The notes: generated from the letters alone by a model not told the origin. A DNA stretch of 64,000 nt from Streptomyces davaonensis JCM 4913 (GCF_000349325.1 NC_020504.1:9032326-9096325); one strand, 5' to 3'. Shown: positions 35,512-44,823, counted from the stretch's first letter. Translations and numbers: made by a program.

Positions 35512-37877
35512 CGGGATGGACCTGGGAGTACGAGGGCTACGAGCCCGCGGACCAACGGCTGCGCGAGTCCCTGTGCACCCTGGGCAACGGCTACTTCGCC
35601 ACCCGGGGAGCACTCCCGGAGTGCGTGGCCGACGACATCCACTATCCGGGCACCTACGTCGCGGGCTGCTACAACCGGCTGACTTCCGACGTGGCGGGGC
35701 GGCAGGTCGAGAACGAGGACATGGTCAACGTCCCCAACTGGCTGCCGCTGCGCTTCCGTCCGGTCGGCGGATCCTGGCTCACCCCGGACACCGCGACGGT
35801 GCTGGAGCACCGGATGGACCTGCTGCTGGCCTCCGGGATGCTGGAGCGCCGCACCCGCTTCGACCTCGGCGAGGGACGCGTCCTGTCGGTGTTCCAGCAG
35901 CGGATCGTGCACATGGCGGATCCTCATCTGGCCGCCCTGCGCACCGAGTTCACCGCCGAGGGCTTCTCCGGCGAGCTGGAGGTGGAGGCCCTGCTGGACG
36001 GCGCCGTCACCAACGCGGGCGTACCGCGCTACCGCGACCTCGACGGGCGCCACCTCACCCACGTGCACGCGGGCACCGCCACCCCGGACACCGTGTGGCT
36101 GCGCTGCCGCACCCGGACCTCCGACATCCGGATCGGCATGGCCGCACGGCTCGTCTCCGAGGCGCCGGTCATCGTCCGCAACAAGAGCCCGCGCACCACC
36201 CAGCACACCGTCCTGAGCCTGACCAAGGGCAGGACCGTCACCGTCGACAAGATCGTCGCCCTGCACACCTCGCGCGACCCGGCCATCAGCGACCCGCTGT
36301 ACGCCGCGATCGACCGGGTCGGCCGCGTGCCCGGCTTCGACGAACTGCTCGTGTCCCACCGCACGGCCTGGAACCAGCTGTGGCGCCGGGCCGCCCTGGA
36401 CGTCGCGGGCGAGGCGGGCCGCATTCTGCGGCTGCACCTCTTCCACGTGCTCCAGACGCTCTCCCCGCACACCGCCGACCTCGACGTGGGCGTACCCGCC
36501 CGGGGACTGCACGGTGAGGCCTACCGGGGCCATGTCTTCTGGGACGAGCTGTTCGTGCTGCCCTTCCTCAACCTGCACTTCCCGGAGGTCTCCCGGGCCC
36601 TGCTGCGCTACCGCCACCGGCGCCTGGAACAGGCCTGCACCTCAGCCCTCGCCGCCGGCCGCAGGGGCGCCCTGTATCCCTGGCAGAGCGGCAGCGACGG
36701 GCGCGAGGAGACCCAGCAGCTCCATCTCAACCCGCGCTCGGGGCGCTGGCTGCCGGACAACTCCCGGCTCCAGTACCACGTCGGCTCGGCCATCGCCTAC
36801 AACGTCTGGCAGTACTACGAGGCCAGCGGCGACATGGAGTTCCTGCACACCAAGGGCGCGGAGATGCTGCTGCGGATCGCCCGCTTCTGGGCCGACGCGG
36901 CCGTCTACGACGAGACGCTCGGACGGCACCGCATCAAGGGCGTGGTGGGCCCGGACGAGTACCACGACGCCTATCCCGACGCGAGCACACCCGGCCTCGA
37001 CGACAACGCCTACACGAATGTCACCGCGGCCTGGGTCCTCACCCGCACCCTGGAACTGATCGACGCCCTGCCACAGCCCAGGCGCCGCGAACTCACCGAA
37101 CGCACGGGCCTCGACCTGAGCGAACTGGAGCAGTGGGAGGAGGTCTCCCGCACGCTCCACGTGCCCTTCCACCACGGGGTGATCAGCCAGTTCGACGGCT
37201 ACGGCGAACTCGCCGAGCTGCCTTGGGCGGAGTACCGGCAGCGCTACGGCGACATCCGCCGCCTGGACCGGATCCTGGAGGCGGAGGGCGACACCGTCAA
37301 CCGCTACCAGGCCTCCAAACAGGCCGACGTCCTGATGCTCGGCTACCTCTTCGCCCCGGCCGAACTGCGGGACCTGTTCCGCAGGTTGGGGGTCGAGCTC
37401 GACGACGACATCTGGCACCGTACCGTCGACTACTACCTGCACCGCACCAGCCACGGCTCCACCCTCAGCGGCCTGGTCCACGGCTGGGTGCTGGCCCGTG
37501 CCCGGCGCGCGGAGGCATGGAAGTTCTGCCAGGAGGCCCTCCAGGGCGACATCGCGGACGTCCAGGGCGGCACCACCGGCGAGGGCATCCACCTCGGCGC
37601 CATGGCGGGCACCCTCGACCTCGTCCAGCGCGGGCTGACCGGCCTGGAGACCCGCGGCGGAGCGCTGTGGCTCGATCCGGTGCCGCTGCCGGAACTCTCC
37701 TCGTACGGCTTCGCCCTGCGCTACCAAGGCAATTGGGGGGTGCGGGTGCATCTGGAGCGCCGCGAGCTGGACATCGCCGTGCCGTCCTCCGACCAGTCCC
37801 CGATCGAGGTGCGGCTGCCGGACCGCACGGTCGTCGTCGAGCCGGGGGAGACGGTGCGGCTGAAACTGCCGGACTGA
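35508..37877 (+). CDS. GH65-family disaccharide phosphorylase (maltose/trehalose/kojibiose type)
   Basis: The protein has 789 residues from a GTG that overlaps the upstream stop. The N-terminal beta-sandwich (1-260) is followed by the (alpha/alpha)6 barrel. Glu484 in GVVGPDEYHDAYPD is the general acid of GH65 phosphorylases. YQASKQADVLMLGYLF and TSHGSTLSGLVHG contribute the phosphate site. The enzyme cleaves an alpha-glucoside with phosphate to glucose plus beta-glucose 1-phosphate, saving one ATP relative to hydrolysis. The exact disaccharide cannot be told; trehalose, a Streptomyces storage sugar, is attractive. Confidence 0.9.
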   Translation: MTGWTWEYEGYEPADQRLRESLCTLGNGYFATRGALPECVADDIHYPGTYVAGCYNRLTSDVAGRQVENEDMVNVPNWLPLRFRPVGGSWLTPDTATVLEHRMDLLLASGMLERRTRFDLGEGRVLSVFQQRIVHMADPHLAALRTEFTAEGFSGELEVEALLDGAVTNAGVPRYRDLDGRHLTHVHAGTATPDTVWLRCRTRTSDIRIGMAARLVSEAPVIVRNKSPRTTQHTVLSLTKGRTVTVDKIVALHTSRDPAISDPLYAAIDRVGRVPGFDELLVSHRTAWNQLWRRAALDVAGEAGRILRLHLFHVLQTLSPHTADLDVGVPARGLHGEAYRGHVFWDELFVLPFLNLHFPEVSRALLRYRHRRLEQACTSALAAGRRGALYPWQSGSDGREETQQLHLNPRSGRWLPDNSRLQYHVGSAIAYNVWQYYEASGDMEFLHTKGAEMLLRIARFWADAAVYDETLGRHRIKGVVGPDEYHDAYPDASTPGLDDNAYTNVTAAWVLTRTLELIDALPQPRRRELTERTGLDLSELEQWEEVSRTLHVPFHHGVISQFDGYGELAELPWAEYRQRYGDIRRLDRILEAEGDTVNRYQASKQADVLMLGYLFAPAELRDLFRRLGVELDDDIWHRTVDYYLHRTSHGSTLSGLVHGWVLARARRAEAWKFCQEALQGDIADVQGGTTGEGIHLGAMAGTLDLVQRGLTGLETRGGALWLDPVPLPELSSYGFALRYQGNWGVRVHLERRELDIAVPSSDQSPIEVRLPDRTVVVEPGETVRLKLPD

Positions 37878-37890
37878 CCGCGCGGCCCGT

Positions 37891-38766
37891 TCAGCCGCTC
37901 GGGACCACGGCGACCGGGCACGGCACGTGGTGCAGGGCCGCGTGGGCGACCGGCCCGAGCTTCCAGGTCAGATGCGAGGACTGGCGCTTGCGCCCCACGA
38001 CGGTGAGGCAGGCACGGGCGGACGCGGTCAGCAGCACCTGCGTGGCCGGGCCCAGGGCGATGTGCTGGTCCACGGGCACGTCGGGGAACTTCTCCCGCCA
38101 GGGCGCCAGCGTCTCCGCCAGGCGTGCCCCGGCCATGTCCTCGACCTCGTCCTCGCCCGGCTGCGCCAGCAGCGAGGCGGACAGGGGCAGCGCCGTCACC
38201 GCCCGTACTCGGCATCCGTGTGCCGCGGCCGTGGTGAACGCGAACTCCAGCAGGGCATCGGCCGCACGGCCCTCGGGGCGGCCGACCCCGACCACGATCT
38301 CGTCCCTCTCCGCCGCCGCGGGCTGCTTCCAGCCCGCTTCCACGGCGGGGTCGTCCGCCCGTACGGCGACGGCCGGACACGGCGCGAGGCCCAGGACGTG
38401 CAGGCTGATGGAGCCGAGCAGGAAGCTCGCCACCGAGCCGTGTCCGCGCGAGCCCAGGACGAGCAGCTCCGCGTTCTCGGCCCGGTCCAGCAGTGCCTGC
38501 GCCGCGGGAGCGGAGACCAGTTCCGTGGTCAGGGGCAGGTCGGCGTACCGGTGCAGCAGCGCGGCCGAGGTCCGCTGGAGGACCTCCTGGCCGTACAGCC
38601 GTTTGTGGTGCGCTTCCTGGGCGATCGGCACGTCGAGCGGCTGGGTGGTCCAGGAGTGCAGGAGGAGGAGGGGCAGGCGCCGGTTCACGGCTTCGCGTGC
38701 GGCCCACCATGCGGCCGTCACACTCTCGGGCGAACCGTCGAGCCCGACGACGACGGGTCCGGTCAT
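37891..38766 (-). CDS. tandem universal stress protein
   Basis: The protein has 291 residues with two UspA domains (about 1-145, 160-291). The first has a full ATP loop, GSRGHGSVASFLLGSIS; the second (GRKRQSSHLTWKLGPVAHAALHH) is degenerate. It converges on the GH65 gene with 13 bases between, and is divergent from another universal stress gene, with boxes between the two. Confidence 0.9.
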   Translation of the reverse strand: MTGPVVVGLDGSPESVTAAWWAAREAVNRRLPLLLLHSWTTQPLDVPIAQEAHHKRLYGQEVLQRTSAALLHRYADLPLTTELVSAPAAQALLDRAENAELLVLGSRGHGSVASFLLGSISLHVLGLAPCPAVAVRADDPAVEAGWKQPAAAERDEIVVGVGRPEGRAADALLEFAFTTAAAHGCRVRAVTALPLSASLLAQPGEDEVEDMAGARLAETLAPWREKFPDVPVDQHIALGPATQVLLTASARACLTVVGRKRQSSHLTWKLGPVAHAALHHVPCPVAVVPSG

Positions 38767-38862
38767 GACGCACCTCCGGGGTCGGCGCGGCGGCCCGGTG
38801 GCGGCGGTGCCGCGCGGGTACTCCCCCTCTTCAAGGCTCGGTTCCCGCCGCCCTTCCGGGGG

Positions 38863-38878
38863 AGGGCCGACCGGGGCT
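38863..38878. promoter_or_regulatory. OsdR-type box candidate
   Basis: AGGGCCGACCGGGGCT, one perfect GGGCCG half and a weak second half, 96 bases upstream of the universal stress gene at 38766. Confidence 0.4.
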
Positions 38879-38884
38879 CTGAGC

Positions 38885-38899
38885 GGGCCCGGACGGCCC
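38885..38899. promoter_or_regulatory. OsdR-type box candidate
   Basis: GGGCCCGGACGGCCC lies 89 bases upstream of the universal stress gene at 38989 and next to the box at 38863-38878, so both divergent genes can be covered. Confidence 0.5.
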
Positions 38900-38988
38900 T
38901 GTGCGGGATGCACGGGATGGGGAGAGCCTGGAAGCCCGGCTCTCCGGATACCCGGATCCCGTCAGAGCCCGGAGAAGGGAGACCGGCG

Positions 38989-39870
38989 ATGAACGGTCCT
39001 GTGGTCGTGGGAGTGGACGGCTCGGAGTCGAGCCTGTCCGCGGTGGAGATCGCCGCCCGGGAGGCCGCCCTACGGGGCGTGGGCCTGCGGCTGGTGCACG
39101 CCTTCGGGTGGCCGTCGCTGCACGTGCCGCCCCGGGTGCCGCCCTGGAGCCCGGCGAGCGCCGGGGTGCGCGAGCTGATCGACGGCACCCTCACCGAGGC
39201 CGAACGGCGGGCGCACACGATCGCACCCCATCTGGACATCGCCCGCGAAGTCGTCGTCGGCGAGCCGCTGATGGTGCTGGAACTCGAGACGCGGACCGCC
39301 TCCCTGGCCGTCGTCGGCAGCCGGGGACTGAGCCGCTTCGGCAGCCTGCTGCTCGGCTCCACCGCCGGGCACCTCGCCGCCCACGGCCGCTGTCCCGTCC
39401 TGATCGTGCGGGGCAGGCCCGAACCGGCCGGACCGGTCCTGCTGGCCGTGGACGGCTCGCCCCGCTCCGAGGCCGCCGTCGAGTTCGCCTTCGCGCACGC
39501 CTCGCTGCACGGCACGGGCCTGCTGGCCCTGCACGCCTGGAACACCCGCACCGAACGGGTCTACGACTCCCCGGGCGACCCGCCCTTCGTCACCTACGAC
39601 GAGGACCGCCTGCACGACGAGGAGGAGCGGGTGCTCGCCGAGGCGCTCGGCGGACTGGGGGAGAAGTACCCGGACGTCGAGGTGGAGCGCCGGCTGGTGC
39701 GCGGCCGGATCCGGCACACGCTGATCGAGGCCACCGCCGAGGCCGGTCTCGTCGTGGTCGGGGCCCGCGGCCGCGGCGGCTTCACCGGGCTCCTGCTCGG
39801 CTCGGTCAGCCAGGCCGTCCTGCACCACGCCGAGTGTCCGGTCGCCGTCGTACGCACCGAAACGGAGTAG
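38989..39870 (+). CDS. tandem universal stress protein with two intact ATP loops
   Basis: The protein has 293 residues. It is the only one of the seven in which both UspA domains keep the full nucleotide signature: GSRGLSRFGSLLLGSTA in the first and GARGRGGFTGLLLGSVS in the second. The ATG follows GGAGAAGGGAG. It ends 2 bases before the P-type ATPase gene, so the two are co-transcribed. Confidence 0.92.
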   Translation: MNGPVVVGVDGSESSLSAVEIAAREAALRGVGLRLVHAFGWPSLHVPPRVPPWSPASAGVRELIDGTLTEAERRAHTIAPHLDIAREVVVGEPLMVLELETRTASLAVVGSRGLSRFGSLLLGSTAGHLAAHGRCPVLIVRGRPEPAGPVLLAVDGSPRSEAAVEFAFAHASLHGTGLLALHAWNTRTERVYDSPGDPPFVTYDEDRLHDEEERVLAEALGGLGEKYPDVEVERRLVRGRIRHTLIEATAEAGLVVVGARGRGGFTGLLLGSVSQAVLHHAECPVAVVRTETE

Positions 39871-39872
39871 TC

Positions 39873-42536
39873 ATGGACGGGCGAGCGACCACGGCGGTCG
39901 CGGGGGAGGGCGTCCATGAACTCGCCGCCGAGGCTGTGGCGGCCCGGCTGGGAGTCGACCCGGCGACCGGACTGAGCGGCGCCGAGGCCGCCGCACGGGC
40001 GGCGGAACACGGGCCCAACCGGCTGGCCGAACCGGCCCGCCGCCCGGAGTGGCTGAAGTTCCTCGACCAGTTCCGCAACTGGTTGATCGGCATCCTGCTG
40101 ATCGCGGCCGTGGTGGCCGCGGTGATCGGCGACATCAAGGACGCGGTGGTGATCACCGTCGTCCTCCAGATCAACGCGGTGCTCGGCTACCTCCAGGAGC
40201 GGCGCGCCGAGCGCAGCCTGGAGGCGCTGCGCCGGATGCTCGTCCCCACCGCCCGGGTCCGCCGCGACGGCGCCGACCGCGAGATCGAGGCGCAGGCGCT
40301 GGTCCCGGGGGACGTGGTCCTGCTGGAGGCGGGTGACCGGGTTCCGGCGGACGGACGGCTGACCGTCGCGGAGTCGGTGGAGGTCGCCGAGGCCGCCCTG
40401 ACCGGCGAGTCCCAGCCGGTCGTCAAGAGCGTCGGGCCGACCGGTCCGGTGCCGCTCGCCGAGCGCACCGGCATGCTGTTCATGAACACCGCGCTCACCC
40501 GGGGCCGCGCCGAGATGATCGTCACGGCCACCGGGATGCGGACCGAACTCGGCGCCATCGCCGAGGCGTTGCGCACCGGCGCGGAACCGCCGAGCCCGCT
40601 CCAGGTCCAGCTGGACAGCCTCGGCCGCCGCCTGGCCCTGCTCAGCGGCGTCGCCGTCGCCGCGTACGCGCTGGTGGCGCTGGTGCGCGGCGAGGGACTC
40701 GGGGACCTCGCCCTGCGCGCCGTGGCGCTGGCCGTCGCCGCCATCCCCGAGGGACTGCCGGCCGTGCTCGCCCTGACCCTGGCCCTCGGCGTCCACCGCA
40801 TGGCCCGCCGCGGCGCCATCGTCAAGCGCCTGGCCTCGGTGGAGTCACTCGGCTCGGCGACGGTGGTGTGCAGCGACAAGACCGGCACCCTGACCCTGAA
40901 CGAGATGACCGTCCGCTCCCTGTGGACCGCCGGACGCCTCTACGACGTCACCGGCGAGGGCTACGACACCCGGGGCGCCGTCCGCGACAGCGCGGGCACC
41001 GACCGCTCCGAGGAACTCCGGGACGCCGTCCTGCCGTTCGCGCTGTGCAACGACGCCCGTCTCACCGAGGACGGCTTCGTCGGCGACCCGACGGAGGCGG
41101 CTCTGGTCGTCCTCGCCGCCAAGACCGGCATGGACGCCGACGGACTGCGCGCCGAGCTGCCGCGCGCCGCCGAACTGCCCTTCGACGCCGCCACGAAGTA
41201 CATGGCCACCTTCCACACCGAGCCCGACGGACGCACCCGCGTCCACGTCAAGGGCGCGGTGGACGTCCTGCTGGAGCACTGCGCCGAGGTGGTCACCGGT
41301 GAGGGCGCGGCGGAACTCGACGACGGGCGCCGGGCCGAGGTCCGCGCCGTGACCTCACGACTGGGCGGCGCAGGCCTGCGGGTCCTGGGCGCCGCCACCG
41401 CCGTAGTCGACGGACCGCCCGCCCCCTCCCGGCTGCCCGCCCTCACCCTCGTGTCGGTCGCCGGGATCGCCGATCCGCCGCGTCCGCAGGCCCGGGACGC
41501 GATGGCCCTGTGCCGGTCGGCCGGCGTCGAGGTGAAGATGATCACCGGTGATCATGCCGACACCGCGGCGGCCATCGCGCGCGAGCTGGACATCCGCGGC
41601 GCGGTGGTGACCGGCGCCGAGCTGGCGGAGATGACCGAGGAACAACTGGCCGAACGCATCGAGGGCATCGGGGTGTTCGCCCGGGTCGCCCCCGAGCACA
41701 AGGTCACCATCGTGCGGGCGCTGACCGGCCGCGGGCACATCGTCGCCATGACGGGCGACGGCGTGAACGACGCGGCGGCGCTGCGGGCCGCGCACATCGG
41801 CGTGGCGATGGGCCGCACCGGCACGGACGTGGCCAAGGAGGCCGCCGACGTGGTCCTCACCGACGACGACTTCTCCACGATCGTGCGGGCCGTGCGCGAG
41901 GGCCGGGCCATCTACGACAACATCGTCAAGTTCGTCCGTTTCCAGCTGTCCACCAACGTCGGCGCCATCCTGACCCTGCTCGGCGCCTCCCTGGCCGGAC
42001 TGCCCGCCCCGCTGACCGCGGCCCAGCTCCTGTGGATCAACATCATCATGGACGGTCCGCCCGCGATGGCCCTGGCCGTCGACCCGGCCCGCGACGACGT
42101 GATGCGGCACCCGCCGCGCGACCCCGACGAGCGGATCCTGGACGCCCGCCGCCTGCTGGCCGTCACCCGGGCCGGCGCGGTCATGGCCCTGGGCACGGTG
42201 GGTCTGCTGGCCCTGGCCCGCGAACGGGTCGCCACGGACACCGCGCTGACCATGGCGTTCACCACGTTCGTGCTGTTCCAGCTGGTCAACTCGCTCAGCG
42301 CCCGCGCGGACGACGGCCCGCTGCTGGGCCGCCACCAACTGCGCAACCGGACCCTGTGGCTGTGCCTGGCCGGTGTACTGGCCGTGCAGGTCGCCGCCGT
42401 CCATGTGCCCTGGATGCGCAGCGTGTTCGGCACGGTCCCGCTCGACGCGGCCCAGTGGGCCGTGTGCGCGGCGACGGCCTCCACGGTGCTGCTGGTGGAG
42501 CTGGCCGTGCGCGCCCTACGGCGCGGTGCGCGCTAG
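39873..42536 (+). CDS. P-type cation-transporting ATPase (P2, Ca2+/PMR-like)
   Basis: The protein has 887 residues. It shows the actuator motif TGES (177-180), the phosphorylated Asp335 in CSDKTGTLTLNEM, the hinge TGDGVNDAAAL (627-637) and the membrane motif AAIPEGLPAVLAL. Ten transmembrane segments are expected. The PEGLP motif and the N-terminal cation-ATPase domain (GLSGAEAAARAAEHGPNRL) put it in the P2 group that moves Ca2+, Mn2+ or Na+/K+. DosR-controlled CtpF of M. tuberculosis is a similar pump. Its TAG stop is supplied by the left terminal repeat of the element at 42533-42744. Confidence 0.9.
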   Translation: MDGRATTAVAGEGVHELAAEAVAARLGVDPATGLSGAEAAARAAEHGPNRLAEPARRPEWLKFLDQFRNWLIGILLIAAVVAAVIGDIKDAVVITVVLQINAVLGYLQERRAERSLEALRRMLVPTARVRRDGADREIEAQALVPGDVVLLEAGDRVPADGRLTVAESVEVAEAALTGESQPVVKSVGPTGPVPLAERTGMLFMNTALTRGRAEMIVTATGMRTELGAIAEALRTGAEPPSPLQVQLDSLGRRLALLSGVAVAAYALVALVRGEGLGDLALRAVALAVAAIPEGLPAVLALTLALGVHRMARRGAIVKRLASVESLGSATVVCSDKTGTLTLNEMTVRSLWTAGRLYDVTGEGYDTRGAVRDSAGTDRSEELRDAVLPFALCNDARLTEDGFVGDPTEAALVVLAAKTGMDADGLRAELPRAAELPFDAATKYMATFHTEPDGRTRVHVKGAVDVLLEHCAEVVTGEGAAELDDGRRAEVRAVTSRLGGAGLRVLGAATAVVDGPPAPSRLPALTLVSVAGIADPPRPQARDAMALCRSAGVEVKMITGDHADTAAAIARELDIRGAVVTGAELAEMTEEQLAERIEGIGVFARVAPEHKVTIVRALTGRGHIVAMTGDGVNDAAALRAAHIGVAMGRTGTDVAKEAADVVLTDDDFSTIVRAVREGRAIYDNIVKFVRFQLSTNVGAILTLLGASLAGLPAPLTAAQLLWINIIMDGPPAMALAVDPARDDVMRHPPRDPDERILDARRLLAVTRAGAVMALGTVGLLALARERVATDTALTMAFTTFVLFQLVNSLSARADDGPLLGRHQLRNRTLWLCLAGVLAVQVAAVHVPWMRSVFGTVPLDAAQWAVCAATASTVLLVELAVRALRRGAR

Positions 42537-42744
42537 GGCCTGTCGTCAAATTCCCGCCTGCCGCGCGACGCCTGGCACGCACTCCCCCAGAGGGGGGGGG
42601 ACCCCCAGCCGCGTTGCCGAAACGCCCACGTGACTCCTCCCCCACGCTCGAACCGGCTTCGCACGGCTCGCGCGGGGGCACCCCCATCGCCGCCGCGCGG
42701 CCCGCCCTCCGGGCGGACGACGGGAATTTGACGACAGGCCCTAG
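42533..42744. mobile_element. MITE-like element with 24-bp perfect terminal inverted repeats
   Basis: The ends 42533-42556 and 42721-42744 are perfect inverted repeats beginning CTAGGGCCTGTCGTCAAATT. The interior has no gene but holds nested GC-rich hairpins (CCCCCACGC pairing with GCGCGGGGG around 42638-42685, and a CCC/GGG cluster near 42587-42607). The terminal CTAG supplies the stop codon of both convergent neighbours. It may be a non-autonomous mobile repeat, a bidirectional terminator, or both. No transposase is nearby. Confidence 0.6.
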
Positions 42745-43442
42745 GCGGAGGGGCGCCCGGACTGCTCCGGCTGCTCCAGATGCGTGGCCAGCACCGCCGC
42801 CTGCACCCGACGCTGGACGCCCAGCTTGGCCAGCAGCCGGGAGATGTGGTTCTTGACGGTCTTCTCCGACAGGTACAGCCGCTTGCCGATCTCGCGGTTG
42901 GTCAGCCCGTCCCCGATCAGCGCCAGGATCTCCCGCTCGCGCGGCGACAGTCCGGCCAGCTCGGGCGCCTCGGCCGGTTCCGCCGCGGGTTCGGTGCGCA
43001 GGGACTTCATCAGCCGGGCCGTCGTCGCGGGGTCCAGCATCGACTGGCCGGAGGCGACCGTACGGACCGCCGCGACCAGGTCGGAGCCGCGGATCTGCTT
43101 CAGGACATAGCCAGAGGCCCCGGCCATGATCGCGTCCAGCAGGGCGTCCTCGTCGTCGAAGGAGGTCAGCATCAGGACGGCGAGTTCCGGCATCCGGCTG
43201 CGCAGCTCGCGGCAGACGGTGATGCCGTCGCCGTCGGGCAGGCGCACGTCCAGGACGGCCACGTGGGGCCGTACGGCGGGGGCGCGGACGAGGGCATGCT
43301 CGGCGTTCGCGGCGTCGCCGACCACGGAGATGTCGGGCTCGGCGTCCAGCAGGTCGGACACCCCGCGCCGCACCACCTCGTGATCGTCCAGCAGGAAGAC
43401 GCGGATCGGATCCTGCGCCGTGAAGGTACGTGACTCGGTCAT
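42741..43442 (-). CDS. second NarL/FixJ response regulator, paralogue of the OsdR-type protein
   Basis: The protein has 233 residues and is very similar throughout to the regulator at 25577. It shares [20 protein letters not shown], phospho-acceptor Asp65 in [22 protein letters not shown] and the LuxR-type helix [20 protein letters not shown]. Differences concentrate in the linker (about 130-155). No kinase gene is adjacent, so it may share the sensor at 26413. A perfect palindrome lies 82 bases upstream. Its stop codon is part of the right terminal repeat at 42721-42744. Confidence 0.9.
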   Translation of the reverse strand: MTESRTFTAQDPIRVFLLDDHEVVRRGVSDLLDAEPDISVVGDAANAEHALVRAPAVRPHVAVLDVRLPDGDGITVCRELRSRMPELAVLMLTSFDDEDALLDAIMAGASGYVLKQIRGSDLVAAVRTVASGQSMLDPATTARLMKSLRTEPAAEPAEAPELAGLSPREREILALIGDGLTNREIGKRLYLSEKTVKNHISRLLAKLGVQRRVQAAVLATHLEQPEQSGRPSA

Positions 43443-43523
43443 CTCGACCCCTTGGTCCCCGGGCTGTGGACGGACTGCGGGCCGCCCATACGACGATCGT
43501 CACCCGCCGGGGCCGAAGCTACC

Positions 43524-43539
43524 AGGGCCGATCGGCCCT
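43524..43539. promoter_or_regulatory. perfect OsdR-type palindrome
   Basis: AGGGCCGATCGGCCCT is a perfect 16-bp palindrome and the best consensus match in the window. It lies 82 bases upstream of the second response regulator and overlaps the stop codon of the CBS-BON gene. Confidence 0.7.
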
Positions 43540-44209
43540 AACCGCCGAATGCCCCGTCCGGATCCGCGTGCCCGTCGAGTGCGAACCGCACGTCCACGAC
43601 CCCCTCGACCGCCCGCGCCAGCCGCGCCGCCACGGGCACCAGGGAGGTGTCCCGGACCCGCCCGCCCAGCCGGACGACGCCCTCGTGGACCGAGACCCGC
43701 ACCGCCGAGGCCGGAGCCGGGAAGAGGTAGGCCACCACCTCGCGGCGGACCTCCTCGGCGATCTCCTCGTCGTCCCGCAGGAACACCTTCAGCAGATCGG
43801 AACGGCTGACCACGCCCTCGAGCCGGTCGGTGTCCCCCACCACGGGCAGCCGCTTGACGCGCGCCCGCGCCATGATCCGGGCGGCCTGCGCCAGCGTCGT
43901 CTCCGCCCGGACGGTCAGGGCGGGCGAGGTCATCAGCTCGCCGGCCGTCACCGAGCCGGCCTTGGCCAGGTCGGACAGCCGGCGCAGCTGGGTGTAGCGG
44001 TCCGGGTCGCTGTCGCGGAACTCCTCCTTGGGCAGCAGATCGGCCTCGGAGACGACCCCGAGGACCCGGCGTCCGCCGTCCACCACCACAAGGGCGCTGA
44101 CCTTCCGGTCGTGCAGCGTGCGCACGACGTCCTTGAAGGCGGCGTCCCGGCGGACGACGGCGACGTCGCGGGTCATCACATCACTGACGACATGCGGGGA
44201 TCCGTGCAC
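43538..44209 (-). CDS. CBS-pair and BON domain protein
   Basis: The product has 223 residues from a GTG preceded by AAGGAG. CBS motifs (VVSDVMTRDVAVVRRDAAFKD, VSALVVVDGGRRVLGVVSEAD and KRLPVVGDTDRLEGVVSRSD) are followed by BON (VRVSVHEGVVRLGGRVRD, about 155-215). It is close to the proteins at 31945 and 58151. It follows a cNMP-binding gene by 48 bases, as at 31467-32634, so this is a repeated two-gene module. Its stop codon lies in the palindrome in front of the next gene. Confidence 0.88.
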   Translation of the reverse strand: MHGSPHVVSDVMTRDVAVVRRDAAFKDVVRTLHDRKVSALVVVDGGRRVLGVVSEADLLPKEEFRDSDPDRYTQLRRLSDLAKAGSVTAGELMTSPALTVRAETTLAQAARIMARARVKRLPVVGDTDRLEGVVSRSDLLKVFLRDDEEIAEEVRREVVAYLFPAPASAVRVSVHEGVVRLGGRVRDTSLVPVAARLARAVEGVVDVRFALDGHADPDGAFGG

Positions 44210-44257
44210 GGTGACTCCTTGGTCCGGTGCGGTCCGGGTGCGAGCGCTGAGCGCCGC

Positions 44258-44698
44258 TCAGCGGTACAGGTCGAGCAGCCGGGTGCGGGCCGCCTGGAGC
44301 CGGTGGGACACGATCTCGCCCACCCAGCAGGCGAGGGAGCGGCCGAACTCGGGGTCGGCCGCGCTCATGGACCGGACGACCTCGGCGTCGAACTCGAACG
44401 CGCGCAGCGGCGTCGCGGCCTCGGCGCCCAGGTGCCAGACGTGCGGGGTGAGCAGCCAGGACCAGCCGACGAGGTCGTTGTGTCCGAGCGACTCGATGAC
44501 GGCGGCCCGACGGCCGGGGACCCGCATGTCGAGTTCGACCGTGCCGGTACGGATGATCCAGAAGCGGTCGGCGCGACCGCCCTCCTCGAACAGCCGCGTC
44601 CCGGCCGGGAACGACACCTCCCGGGCGATCGCCATCAGCCGCTGCCGGTGCTCGGCGGGCAGTGCCCTCGGCAGGCTCTGGGTGACAGGGACGTTCAT
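44258..44698 (-). CDS. stand-alone cyclic-nucleotide-binding (Crp-like) domain protein
   Basis: The product has 146 residues. The beta-roll contains FPAGTRLFEEGGRADRFWII, TGTVELDMRVPGRR and LGHNDLVGWSWLL, and the end helix HRLQAARTRLLDLYR. There is no helix-turn-helix. The sequence closely follows the proteins at 31467 and 61677. It is upstream of a CBS-BON gene on the same strand. The ligand is unknown; signalling to a partner through the C-terminal helix is an inference. Confidence 0.86.
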   Translation of the reverse strand: MNVPVTQSLPRALPAEHRQRLMAIAREVSFPAGTRLFEEGGRADRFWIIRTGTVELDMRVPGRRAAVIESLGHNDLVGWSWLLTPHVWHLGAEAATPLRAFEFDAEVVRSMSAADPEFGRSLACWVGEIVSHRLQAARTRLLDLYR

Positions 44699-44760
44699 GG
44701 CGGGCCTCCACTCAGGCGTGCCGCAGTTACCACCTCCAGCGTGTGCGGGCGGGGACCCGC

Positions 44761-44772
44761 GGACCATGGGCC
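44761..44772. promoter_or_regulatory. weak OsdR-type box candidate
   Basis: GGACCATGGGCC lies 62 bases upstream of the cNMP-binding gene at 44698. It is a shortened match. Confidence 0.3.
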
Positions 44773-44812
44773 ACTCGGCCCCGCCGTGAAGCCCTTCGGC
44801 ACCGGGTGCGCC

Positions 44813-44823
44813 GGGACGGTCCC
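44813..44823. promoter_or_regulatory. DosR-like half-site palindrome GGGAC-N-GTCCC
   Basis: GGGACGGTCCC uses the same half sites as the mycobacterial DosR box but with a 1-base centre. It lies between the cNMP-binding gene and the DoxX gene. Confidence 0.4.
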
